DNA of 7,546 nucleotides, taken from Bacillota bacterium. Lineage in GTDB: Bacteria; Bacillota; Clostridia; Oscillospirales; JAKOTC01. The stretch is from NCBI GenBank assembly GCA_029776465.1, contig JAKOTC010000193.1, forward strand, positions 1-7,546. Direction: 5' to 3'. The notes under the pieces were generated by a model, which saw only the letters and a program-made list of their open reading frames with translations, ran no database searches and had not been told where the DNA came from. A program made the position numbers and the translations under genes. This document shows, piece after piece, positions 1 through 5,644 of this stretch; the first letter of the stretch is position 1, and each line of letters begins with the position of its first letter.

Positions 1-3
1 AAC

Positions 4-44
4 AAAACCAAACGCCGGTCACTATGACCCGGCGTTTGGTTTTT
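4..44. terminator. Bidirectional intrinsic terminator at the left edge
   Basis: Positions 7-18 pair with 29-40 in a 12-bp perfect stem (ACCAAACGCCGG / CCGGCGTTTGGT). Two more pairs follow after a bulged C, and the loop is ACTAT. A T run (40-44) follows on the plus strand, and an A-rich stretch (4-7) gives a TTTTG tail on the minus strand. It probably ends a gene lying left of the window and backs up the terminator of the minus-strand tRNA operon. Confidence 0.8.
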
Positions 45-124
45 GACAATTGAGCGGCAAACTGCATCAGTCTGTGGCGTGTCGGATAACCTGCGAAAAG
101 GCGCGAAACAGGCAAGCACAACAA
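45..124. other. Short spacer between two terminators, no gene seen
   Basis: No open frame with a ribosome binding site, no tRNA-like fold and no promoter pair with good spacing was found here. A TTGACA-like hexamer occurs at 43-48, but no -10 element lies at a workable distance. Confidence 0.5.
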
Positions 125-161
125 AAGCCCCGTAAATCCGCTTAAAGGATTTACGGGGCTT
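125..161 (-). terminator. Intrinsic terminator of the tRNA operon
   Basis: A 15-bp perfect stem pairs 125-139 with 147-161 around a 7-nt loop. Read on the minus strand it is followed by TTTTGTTG (124 downward). It lies just past the 3' end of the last tRNA (His), as expected for the end of the operon. Confidence 0.85.
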
Positions 162-167
162 GATTCG

Positions 168-245
<78 letters not shown>

Positions 246-248
246 ATA

Positions 249-325
249 TGGCGCGCCCAAGGGGACTCGAACCTCTAACCTACTGCTTAGAAGGCAGTTG
301 CTCTATCCTGCTGAGCTATGGGCGC
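249..325 (-). tRNA. tRNA-Arg (anticodon UCU)
   Basis: On the minus strand the acceptor stem is GCGCCCA/TGGGCGC with discriminator G and encoded CCA (249-251). The anticodon stem ACTGC/GCAGT encloses the loop CTTCTAA, giving anticodon TCT, which reads AGA/AGG arginine codons. The T loop TTCGAGT is standard. It is the middle gene of the operon, only 3 nt from the G(-1) of tRNA-His, so the two must be separated by RNA processing. Confidence 0.97.
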
Positions 326-392
326 ATAGTTTGTGCCAGACACTGGTCTGGTTTCCTTACTGTGCCCATGATTCAGATACCAATAAGGAATG
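326..392 (-). other. Structured spacer between tRNA-Gly and tRNA-Arg
   Basis: This 67-nt transcribed spacer holds two perfect inverted repeats. TTCCTTA (353-359) pairs with TAAGGAA (384-390) around 24 nt, and CCAGAC (336-341) pairs with GTCTGG (346-351) around a 4-nt loop. Both can form in the minus-strand transcript. There is no T run, so these are unlikely to terminate transcription; processing stems are one possibility. Confidence 0.5.
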
Positions 393-467
393 TGGAGCGG
401 GTGATGGGAATCGAACCCACACAGCCAGCTTGGAAGGCTGGAATTCTAACCATTGAACTACACCCGC
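393..467 (-). tRNA. tRNA-Gly (anticodon UCC)
   Basis: On the minus strand the acceptor stem is GCGGGTG/CACCCGC with discriminator T and encoded CCA (393-395). The anticodon stem CCAGC/GCTGG encloses the loop CTTCCAA, giving anticodon TCC, which reads GGA/GGG. The T arm has TTCGATT. It is the first gene of the Gly-Arg-His operon, about 13 nt after the predicted transcription start. Confidence 0.97.
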
Positions 468-486
468 ACAGGTGACAACAAGGGTA

Positions 487-515
487 ATTATATCATCTAT
501 ATCAAACCTTGTCAA
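487..515 (-). promoter_or_regulatory. Sigma-A promoter of the tRNA operon
   Basis: On the minus strand there is a perfect TTGACA (510-515), a 17-nt spacer and a perfect TATAAT (487-492). The predicted start is near 480, just before tRNA-Gly. A fully consensus promoter is expected for stable RNA genes. Confidence 0.95.
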
Positions 516-540
516 GAGGCAAAAAGCAATTTTATGCTGT

Positions 541-567
541 TAAAAATAAAATTTTCTATTATTTTTA
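541..567. repeat. A/T-only inverted repeat
   Basis: TAAAAATAA (541-549) and TTATTTTTA (559-567) are perfect inverted repeats around a 9-nt A/T-rich loop. It lies between the divergent tRNA and lyase promoters. It may be a protein site or just low-complexity AT DNA. Confidence 0.35.
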
Positions 568-612
568 CTGCCAACCAGATAAAAATTCCGAATAGCCCGG
601 CGGGAGATTTTA

Positions 613-621
613 TGATATACT
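613..621 (+). promoter_or_regulatory. Extended -10 promoter of the heparinase-like gene
   Basis: TGATATACT gives a TGn-extended -10 with hexamer TATACT (616-621). No good -35 lies 16-18 nt upstream, which fits extended -10 promoters. The predicted start near 628 leaves a leader of about 30 nt before the ATG at 658. Confidence 0.55.
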
Positions 622-657
622 AAGATCAAATGTTTCCCATTGAAAGGCGTGACAAAA

Positions 658-2544
658 ATGTTTGAAAAATGGATCGGCAATCCCGGTCTGAAGGATATTC
701 TGGAACGAAACCGAGGAGCCCGTCTTCTCCCCCTCATCCCCGCTCCCGATGTGATACACCCGGTCATCCGTCAAACCATTTTGGACCGGGCGGCACAAGC
801 CGCCCAGCAGGGCTGGCAGCTGGTCACCGCCTCCATGTATATGGATTACTTTATCAGCGGAAGCCGCCAGGCATACGATATTCCCAACGACAAAAACCGG
901 GAATCCCTTTATTATTTCATTCTTGCCGAGTGGTTGAACCGGGACGGGCAGTACCTCTCCCAGATCATTGATTTCGTCTGGGCCTTCACCGAGATGGCCA
1001 CCTGGGTCTGCCCGCCCCACAACTACGGTCTTCATCAGCGCCCCGGTGGAGACGGCATCCTGCCCGATGTGGAAGACCGGGTGTTTATCAACCTGATCAG
1101 CGCCGAAACCGGCGCCCTTCTTTCCTGGGCTGTTTCCTTCTTTGAAAAGGAGCTGGACAGAGTGGCTCCCCAGATTGTCCGGCGAATCCGACATACCCTC
1201 CGCCAGCGGCTGTTTATCCCCTTCCTCCAGTCGGACGATCACTGGTGGATGGGATTTATGCAAACCCATCACCCCATGAACAACTGGAACCCCTGGATCA
1301 TTTCCAACCTTCTCACTGCTCTTTCCAACACCGAAACCGATCCGGCCATTATCGACCGGTGCGTTTCGAAGGCGCTGGACTGTCTGGAGAACTACATCCG
1401 AAAAGGCACATATGAGGATGGGGGCTGCGACGAGGGCCCCGGCTATTGGAACTGTACGGCGGGCAGCCTGTTTGACAATCTGGAGATCCTGCACACTCTC
1501 TCCGGCGGCGTGATCGATCTGTTCGGGGATCCGCTGGTAAAGGCCATGGGCAATTATCTTTGCAAGGTCAGCATCGGAGGCGATCGCTATGCCAACTTTG
1601 CCGACAGCAATCACCACTCCCGCCATGCGCCTGTTCTGATGTATCGGTATGCCCGAGCCACTGAAGATGCGGACTTATTGAATCTGGCCTATGAAGAATT
1701 GGATCAACAGGGATTAGAGTCCATCGCTCTATTTCGGAACACCACCTACAGGGGGATCAAAAACTGCCTCACCCTCTCCCAAATGCTGCAGGATCGGGCC
1801 CGGGTGCCTTCCTCGGCCGCCGCTCTCAACAATGTCCTTCCCCGGCTTCAGATCCTGACCGCCCGTCAGCGACAGGATAAGACCGGCTTTTTCCTGGCCT
1901 GCAAGGGAGGGCATAATCAGGAAAGCCACAACCACAACGATGTGGGAAGTTTTATTCTCTTTCGTGACCAAAAGCCGGTGTTTATTGACACGGGAGTGGG
2001 CGCCTATACCATCAAAACCTTCGGTCCCGACCGCTATACCATCTGGAGCATGACCTCCTCCTATCACAACTGCCCGGAGTATAACGGCGTTCCCCAGAAG
2101 GACGGCAAAGCCTATGCCGCCGAAGATGTTTCTTTTGAAACCACCCCAGAAAGAGCCTCTATGCAGATGCAGTTAAAAAATGCCTATCCCTCCCAGGCGG
2201 GAATCCTCTCAGCGGTGCGAACCGTCGTTATGGAGCGGGGCGAAGAAACCCTCATCCGGGTCACCGACGCGTTCGAGCTGGAATCCGAAACGTCGGAAAT
2301 CGCCTTCCGTCTGATCACCCCCCTTCTACCCCGTTTCGAAGAAAACCGCTTTGTACTGGATTTGGAAGGAGATACCCCTCCGGTCCGCTGTGAATATACT
2401 CCGGGTTTCTCCGCCTCTGCCGAGCCGATCGAGCTGCAGGAGAAGGGGATGATCAACGATTGGAAAACCTCCACCCTCTACCGCATCACCATCCGCCCGG
2501 ATAAACCTCTTCAAAAAGGCGTATTTGAGCTGGTTTGTAAATAA
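658..2544 (+). CDS. Heparinase II/III-like polysaccharide lyase, predicted cytoplasmic
   Basis: A 628-residue protein of the heparinase II/III-like family, whose members cleave uronic-acid polysaccharides by beta-elimination using an alpha/alpha-toroid followed by a beta-sheet domain. Family-like blocks visible are DDHWW (193-197), NNWNPW (208-213), DGGCDEGPGYW (254-264, with E259 and Y263 as possible catalytic residues) and, opening the C-terminal domain, ESHNHNDVGSF (422-432, with H424/H426/D428 as candidate catalytic or metal ligands). DTGVG (444-448) and SSYHN (467-471) follow. ATG 658 is chosen because GAAAGG sits about 10 nt upstream; an in-frame TTG at 640 would place the start before that site. 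The N-terminus has no signal peptide, so it should act on imported oligosaccharides. No sugar transporter or sulfatase lies nearby, so the substrate is unknown. It appears monocistronic: own promoter and own terminator. Confidence 0.88.
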   Translation: MFEKWIGNPGLKDILERNRGARLLPLIPAPDVIHPVIRQTILDRAAQAAQQGWQLVTASMYMDYFISGSRQAYDIPNDKNRESLYYFILAEWLNRDGQYLSQIIDFVWAFTEMATWVCPPHNYGLHQRPGGDGILPDVEDRVFINLISAETGALLSWAVSFFEKELDRVAPQIVRRIRHTLRQRLFIPFLQSDDHWWMGFMQTHHPMNNWNPWIISNLLTALSNTETDPAIIDRCVSKALDCLENYIRKGTYEDGGCDEGPGYWNCTAGSLFDNLEILHTLSGGVIDLFGDPLVKAMGNYLCKVSIGGDRYANFADSNHHSRHAPVLMYRYARATEDADLLNLAYEELDQQGLESIALFRNTTYRGIKNCLTLSQMLQDRARVPSSAAALNNVLPRLQILTARQRQDKTGFFLACKGGHNQESHNHNDVGSFILFRDQKPVFIDTGVGAYTIKTFGPDRYTIWSMTSSYHNCPEYNGVPQKDGKAYAAEDVSFETTPERASMQMQLKNAYPSQAGILSAVRTVVMERGEETLIRVTDAFELESETSEIAFRLITPLLPRFEENRFVLDLEGDTPPVRCEYTPGFSASAEPIELQEKGMINDWKTSTLYRITIRPDKPLQKGVFELVCK

Positions 2545-2551
2545 ACAGATC

Positions 2552-2585
2552 TCAAGCCCGAATTGTTCGGGCTTGAATCTTTTTC
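2552..2585 (+). terminator. Intrinsic terminator after the heparinase-like gene
   Basis: An 11-bp perfect stem, TCAAGCCCGAA (2552-2562) with TTCGGGCTTGA (2566-2576), encloses a TTG loop and is followed by ATCTTTTTC. It starts 7 nt after the stop codon. Its 3' arm overlaps the -35 element of the next promoter. Confidence 0.9.
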
Positions 2586-2602
2586 GATTAAAATTGTATA
2601 AT
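2573..2602 (+). promoter_or_regulatory. Sigma-A promoter of the ECF transporter operon
   Basis: TTGAAT (2573-2578), an 18-nt spacer and a perfect TATAAT (2597-2602). The predicted start is near G2609, giving a leader of about 60 nt. The -35 element lies inside the 3' arm of the preceding terminator. Confidence 0.75.
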
Positions 2603-2606
2603 AGCC

Positions 2607-2661
2607 TTGTGCAATTCCTGAAAATATGGCAAAATAGTCTGCACAACCTAAAAACAAGGAG
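2607..2661 (+). promoter_or_regulatory. Candidate pseudoknot leader sequestering the ribosome binding site
   Basis: TTGTGCA (2607-2613) pairs perfectly with TGCACAA (2640-2646). TTCCT in its loop (2615-2619) can pair with the Shine-Dalgarno AGGAG (2657-2661), giving an H-type pseudoknot joined by the A-rich linker CCTAAAAACA (2647-2656). CCTTGT (2605-2610) is also complementary to ACAAGG (2654-2659), an alternative helix that excludes the first. The predicted start at 2609 would shorten the first stem to 5 bp and remove most of the alternative helix. It matches no riboswitch class I can name with confidence. Confidence 0.4.
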
Positions 2662-2668
2662 CTTACCA

Positions 2669-3187
2669 ATGAACAAAAAACTGATTTATAAACTGACGGG
2701 AACCGCCCTCTGCCTCGCCCTGGGCCTCCTGCTGCCCATCCTGTTTCATTCTCTGGGCGCAGGCACAGCATTTCTGCCCATGCACATCCCGGTGCTGCTC
2801 TGCGGCCTGATTTTCGGCGGGCCTTTCGGGGCGGTCTGCGGTCTGATTCTCCCCCTGCTCTCCTCTATGCTCACCCAGATGCCCCCGCTGTATCCTGTAG
2901 CGGTCGCCATGACCTTTGAGCTCTGCACTTACGGCGCCCTGACCGGCCTGTTTTATCAGAGGCTTAAATGGAATGTCTACCCCGCTCTGATCGGTTCCAT
3001 GCTGGGGGGACGAGCGGTTTCGGGAATCGCCAATGCCATTCTCATGGGCGCAGCCGGCAAGCCATACGGCTTTACAACCTTTCTCACCGCCTCTTTTGTC
3101 ACCGCTCTGCCCGGTATTCTGATTCAGCTTCTGCTGATCCCGGTACTGATTCTGGCGCTGCAAAAGTCCAATCTCGTCCGTCGCTAG
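2669..3187 (+). CDS. ECF transporter S component (substrate-binding membrane subunit)
   Basis: A 172-residue, highly hydrophobic protein with about five or six membrane segments, the size and shape of energy-coupling-factor S components. These bind a vitamin-like substrate and dock on a shared EcfT/EcfA module. The first segment carries a small-residue AxxxA pattern (A13, A17), which in this family contacts EcfT. The block FLPMHIPVLLCG (35-46), followed by Gly-rich helix and PLLSSML (62-68), then MPPLYPVAVAM (71-81) with E84, resembles the general ECF S-component family (Pfam ECF_trnsprt). Substrate cannot be told: it lacks the features I associate with BioY, ThiT or RibU. AAGGAG (2656-2661) lies 7 nt before the ATG. 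No EcfA or EcfT gene is in the window, as expected for a group II system with a shared module. It heads an operon with the methyltransferase downstream. Confidence 0.82.
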   Translation: MNKKLIYKLTGTALCLALGLLLPILFHSLGAGTAFLPMHIPVLLCGLIFGGPFGAVCGLILPLLSSMLTQMPPLYPVAVAMTFELCTYGALTGLFYQRLKWNVYPALIGSMLGGRAVSGIANAILMGAAGKPYGFTTFLTASFVTALPGILIQLLLIPVLILALQKSNLVRR

Positions 3188-3200
3188 GGAGGCGGAATCC

Positions 3201-3797
3201 ATGGACAGTTTCCAAACGGAAAGAATCCGGGCCTTTTTTGACAGCAAAGCCGACCAGTGGGACACCCTCTGTAGGCATGACCTGTGTAAAGTGGAGGCTC
3301 TTGTCACTCTTTGCGATGTCCAACCCGGTCACAAGGTGATCGATATCGCCTGCGGCACCGGCGTGATGCTGCCTTTTTTGCTGGCTCGCCGCCCTGCCGA
3401 CCTGCTAGGAATCGACCTCTCCCCCAGGATGATCGAAGCGGCAAAGGCCAAGTTCGGTCCTTCCCCCGCTCTTCGTCTGAAGGCTGCGGATTTGTTCGAG
3501 CTGGAGGAAACCGGTTTTCACCGGGCCATGCTCTATTCGGCATACCCCCATTTCCCTGACCGGCGGCGGCTGGCCGAAAAGCTGCATGCCCTTCTGGCGC
3601 CCGGCGGGCGGTTCCTCATTTGCCACAGCGAGGGAAAATCCGCCATCAACAGCTGCCACACTAAAAAAGAGGTTCACCCCATCTCTACTCCTCTCGGCCC
3701 GGCTATCGAGGAGTCCGGGTATTTCAACGGTCTTTTCAAGATTGACGCCCTAGCCGACACCGACGGGATCTACTTTTTTTCAGGCGTGAAAATCTGA
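3201..3797 (+). CDS. Class I SAM-dependent methyltransferase, substrate unknown
   Basis: A 198-residue Rossmann-fold methyltransferase. Motif I is VIDIACGTG (46-54), and the acidic ribose-binding residue is D72 in GIDLSPRMI (70-78). A third motif holds D97 (AADLF), and the post-core strand is LLAPGGRF followed by HSEGKSAIN. The N-terminal FFDSKADQWD resembles the cap of UbiE-like small-molecule methyltransferases. GGGAGG (3187-3192) sits 8 nt before the ATG and overlaps the stop of the ECF gene, so translation is probably coupled. Being cotranscribed with an ECF S component suggests that it modifies the imported compound or a product of it; this is inference. The acceptor-binding part gives no clear substrate signature to me. 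Confidence 0.87.
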   Translation: MDSFQTERIRAFFDSKADQWDTLCRHDLCKVEALVTLCDVQPGHKVIDIACGTGVMLPFLLARRPADLLGIDLSPRMIEAAKAKFGPSPALRLKAADLFELEETGFHRAMLYSAYPHFPDRRRLAEKLHALLAPGGRFLICHSEGKSAINSCHTKKEVHPISTPLGPAIEESGYFNGLFKIDALADTDGIYFFSGVKI

Positions 3798-3810
3798 AAT
3801 CGAATTTTTT
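3778..3810 (+). terminator. Weak terminator candidate after the methyltransferase
   Basis: TTTCAG (3778-3783) pairs with CTGAAA (3794-3799) around a 10-nt loop that runs up to the stop codon, followed by a T6 run (3805-3810). The stem is only 6 bp and AT-rich, so termination may be partial. No better hairpin lies between here and the next gene. Confidence 0.35.
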
Positions 3811-3919
3811 GTAATTTTATCGGGTATTTTTACTTTATGTATTATTCATCCTGCCTGTCTCCCCTAGAAATCAGTCGAATATTTGTAGTTTCCATCCTCA
3901 TTTATCCATAATGTATAAA

Positions 3920-3945
3920 CACAAAAACCTTAATTCCATTTTGTG
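3920..3945. repeat. Inverted repeat overlapping the acetyltransferase promoter
   Basis: CACAAAA (3920-3926) and TTTTGTG (3939-3945) are perfect inverted repeats spaced by 12 nt. The right arm touches the extended -10 element, a suitable place for a repressor site. No regulator can be assigned. Confidence 0.35.
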
Positions 3946-3952
3946 CTACAAT
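3944..3952 (+). promoter_or_regulatory. Extended -10 promoter of the acetyltransferase gene
   Basis: TGCTACAAT gives TGn plus hexamer TACAAT (3947-3952). No convincing -35 is seen at 16-18 nt. The predicted start near 3959 leaves a 24-nt leader containing the ribosome binding site. Confidence 0.55.
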
Positions 3953-3982
3953 GATACACAATATTTCTTCAGGAGGGATGAT

Positions 3983-4549
3983 ATGGACACACCTGTCGAC
4001 ATTTCAGCCATCCGACTGGAAACTGCCCGGCTGGTTCTGCGACCCTGGAAAGAAACCGACCTTGCCGACTTTTACGAATACGCTTCGGTGGAGGGGGTGG
4101 GGGAAATGGCAGGCTGGAGACATCATACATCCCTTGACGAATCCCGCCGGATACTAAATAGCTTCATCGCTGAAAAAAATGTTTTTGCGGTGACGGACAG
4201 AAAAACCGGTAAAGTCATCGGCTCGTTGGGGCTTCATCCTTCCTGGGCCAATCGGGAGGCGGCCTATGCCCCTCTAAAAATCAAAGAGCTTGGCTATGTC
4301 CTTTCCCGTGATTACTGGGGACAGGGCCTGATGCCTGAGGCGGTACGGGAGGTTCTCCGTTTCTGCTTTGAGGATCTGGGCCTGGACGGGGTGTCCATCA
4401 GCCATTTCAGGGAGAACCGCCAATCCCGCCGGGTTATCGAAAAATGCGGGTTTCGGTTTATTCAAAACGGGGAGTATTACGCCGGACCATTGAACAAAAC
4501 TTTTGAGGATTGCCGATATCTCCTGCTTCGCGAGGAGTTCAGAGGATAA
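3983..4549 (+). CDS. GNAT-family N-acetyltransferase (RimJ/RimL-like)
   Basis: A 188-residue protein of the Acetyltransf_3 type, which moves an acetyl group from acetyl-CoA to a protein N-terminus or small amine. The start LETARLVLRPWKETD (12-26) is the usual opening of this group. The acetyl-CoA pyrophosphate loop is seen as RDYWGQGLMPEA (109-120), matching R/Q-x-x-G-x-G/A. It is followed by HFRENRQSRRVIEKCGF (141-157), the typical ENxxSxxxxEKxGF motif with Q at the third position. ATG 3983 is chosen because AGGAGG (3971-3976) lies 6 nt upstream; an in-frame ATG at 3911 lies before the predicted promoter and has no such site. It is monocistronic, with own promoter and a strong terminator. 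The substrate is unknown; RimI/L-like and antibiotic-modifying enzymes look alike at this level. Confidence 0.88.
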   Translation: MDTPVDISAIRLETARLVLRPWKETDLADFYEYASVEGVGEMAGWRHHTSLDESRRILNSFIAEKNVFAVTDRKTGKVIGSLGLHPSWANREAAYAPLKIKELGYVLSRDYWGQGLMPEAVREVLRFCFEDLGLDGVSISHFRENRQSRRVIEKCGFRFIQNGEYYAGPLNKTFEDCRYLLLREEFRG

Positions 4550-4560
4550 ATACACAAAAT

Positions 4561-4594
4561 GCCGCCGTTCCGACAAGAACGGCGGCGTTTTTTT
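4561..4594. terminator. Strong terminator between convergent genes
   Basis: A 10-bp GC-rich stem, GCCGCCGTTC (4561-4570) with GAACGGCGGC (4577-4586), is followed by G and seven Ts (4588-4594) on the plus strand. On the minus strand the tail is CATTTTGTG, so it may also end the membrane-protein gene that stops at 4602, though less efficiently. Confidence 0.9.
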
Positions 4595-4601
4595 AATAAT
4601 A

Positions 4602-5390
4602 TCAACTCAATCGATTTGATACCTCGGGTTCGCTGTGATAATCATTGTATTTTTCAATCTCTTTATTATAAACATGATAAGTCAGCAGGATAATGACAAC
4701 CAATAGAGCAATAATTAGCGCCAGGGAGGCAAGCCCTTTCCACAAAACCTCAGAGGTCAACAAAATTTTGGTTTCTCCGGTCAGCAGAATTTCCGTATAG
4801 CTGCCTACCAGCCGGTTTTCCGTAAAGGCCCGGACCAGGTCGGCATACCATCCGGCACCGATGGGAAAGAGGATGGCTGTAAAAGACAGACCGATGATGG
4901 CGGTAAAGGGCATATTTGTAACCAACCCCATAAAGCAGTGGGAAGCGACGGCTGTGGCAAACATCAGCGAAACGCCCTGCAGGAAATAATAAATGAAAAA
5001 GCATTTCAGAAGGGTTCCCACAAGCGCCGGATCGGAAAATCCCCCGTGCTGTATCTCACGGATAATGAACTTCGGCAGCGTGGTCAGCAATAAGGCGAGG
5101 GATAAAATCAGGGTATCCGCAAAGATTTTGCCCCATAAAGCGGATTTTGAAGGAAGTCCATTAAGATCCGACTCCTCCTTCTCCTTTGACAGCCCCAACG
5201 CAAGACCCAGTATGGCAACCAGGAAAGTGAAAAACTGGGACTTGTAAGTAAACTCGAAATAGCTCAGCACATTATTAAAATTATTCTGATAGGTAATAAA
5301 AATATTAACCAACAGAATCACGAACAGCCCAAACCAAAAAAATACAGATTTCAAAATAAACTCAACTTCATCCCGAAACGCGTTTCTCAT
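4602..5390 (-). CDS. Six-segment integral membrane protein, ABC-2 permease-like
   Basis: A 262-residue protein with about six hydrophobic segments near residues 16-33, 52-67, 86-105, 126-149, 157-180 and 216-238. Its C-terminal tail is charged (KEIEKYNDYHSEPE). The N-terminus starts in the cytoplasm with no cleavable signal. Size, spacing and a polar loop after segment 2 (SKEKEESDLNGLPSKSALWGK, with Lys and Gly before segment 3) resemble ABC-2 type permeases, but I see no decisive motif. No ATP-binding subunit is in the window, so if it is a permease it is an orphan. AAAGGGG (5398-5404) lies 7 nt before the ATG. It is transcribed away from the XRE-ImmA pair and may share its regulation. It could equally be an uncharacterised membrane protein or immunity-like factor. 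Confidence 0.6.
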   Translation of the reverse strand: MRNAFRDEVEFILKSVFFWFGLFVILLVNIFITYQNNFNNVLSYFEFTYKSQFFTFLVAILGLALGLSKEKEESDLNGLPSKSALWGKIFADTLILSLALLLTTLPKFIIREIQHGGFSDPALVGTLLKCFFIYYFLQGVSLMFATAVASHCFMGLVTNMPFTAIIGLSFTAILFPIGAGWYADLVRAFTENRLVGSYTEILLTGETKILLTSEVLWKGLASLALIIALLVVIILLTYHVYNKEIEKYNDYHSEPEVSNRLS

Positions 5391-5419
5391 GCCTGTTCCC
5401 CTTTGATGATAATATATTA

Positions 5420-5448
5420 ATTATAACATTTTTTATAAAATCAGACAA
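5420..5448 (-). promoter_or_regulatory. Promoter of the minus-strand membrane-protein gene
   Basis: On the minus strand: TTGTCT (5443-5448), a 17-nt spacer and a perfect TATAAT (5420-5425), with TGT directly before the hexamer (extended -10). The predicted start is near 5413, about 22 nt before the ATG. Confidence 0.8.
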
Positions 5449-5470
5449 TTCTTAAGGGGTCGTAATTTCA

Positions 5471-5481
5471 TAATCTCCCAT
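5471..5481 (+). promoter_or_regulatory. Weak copy of the putative operator motif
   Basis: TAATCTCCCAT followed by AATA. It matches the site at 6943-6957 (TATATTCCCATAATA) at 12 of 15 positions. It lies upstream of the minus-strand membrane-protein promoter. Taken alone it would not stand out. Confidence 0.3.
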
Positions 5482-5539
5482 AATATCTCCCCTCAAAAAA
5501 TTCCGAAACAAAAGCTTTCCAATCTTATTATTTTATTGA

Positions 5540-5552
5540 ACATGGGAATATA
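5540..5552 (-). promoter_or_regulatory. Putative operator, left arm, at the XRE promoter
   Basis: ACATGGGAATATA, whose reverse complement contains TATATTCCCAT. It forms an inverted pair with the site at 5578-5590 (shared ACATGGGAA / TTCCCATGT), with the -35 element of the XRE promoter between them. Its 11-bp core is identical to the site at 6943-6953. Confidence 0.55.
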
Positions 5553-5566
5553 TTTTTTATCAACTC

Positions 5567-5595
5567 TTGACAAACCTTATGTTCCCATGTATGAT
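5567..5595 (+). promoter_or_regulatory. Sigma-A promoter of the XRE-ImmA operon
   Basis: A perfect TTGACA (5567-5572), a 17-nt spacer and TATGAT (5590-5595). The predicted start is near 5602, about 43 nt before the ATG. The right operator arm fills the spacer and abuts the -10 element, so a bound regulator should block RNA polymerase. Confidence 0.88.
5578..5590 (+). promoter_or_regulatory. Putative operator, right arm, at the XRE promoter
   Basis: TATGTTCCCATGT, differing from the 6943-6953 core at one position. It lies between the -35 and -10 elements and overlaps the first base of the -10. Its inverted partner is at 5540-5552. The placement fits autorepression by the XRE protein encoded just downstream. 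Confidence 0.55.
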
Positions 5596-5644
5596 ATAAA
5601 TTAGAACAAAAACAACCATACGAAATAACGCCGGGAGGTATAAA

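Noticed and set aside
634..640. Fourth operator copy (TTCCCAT) before the heparinase-like gene
   Set aside because: Only 7 bp match without the flanking TATR. Such 7-mers also occur inside tRNA-Gly and the coding sequence near 4860, so it is compatible with chance.
640..657. Upstream TTG start for the heparinase-like gene
   Set aside because: It would put the likely ribosome binding site GAAAGG inside the coding region. ATG 658 has that site at a normal distance.
610..1626. Long open frame (338 codons) on the minus strand opposite the heparinase-like gene
   Set aside because: No ribosome binding site or promoter, and no recognisable domain. It is antisense to a gene with clear family motifs, so it is a codon-bias shadow.
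3911..3982. Upstream in-frame ATG for the acetyltransferase
   Set aside because: It precedes the predicted promoter (3944-3952) and has no ribosome binding site. AGGAGG at 3971 fits ATG 3983, and family homology starts after that.
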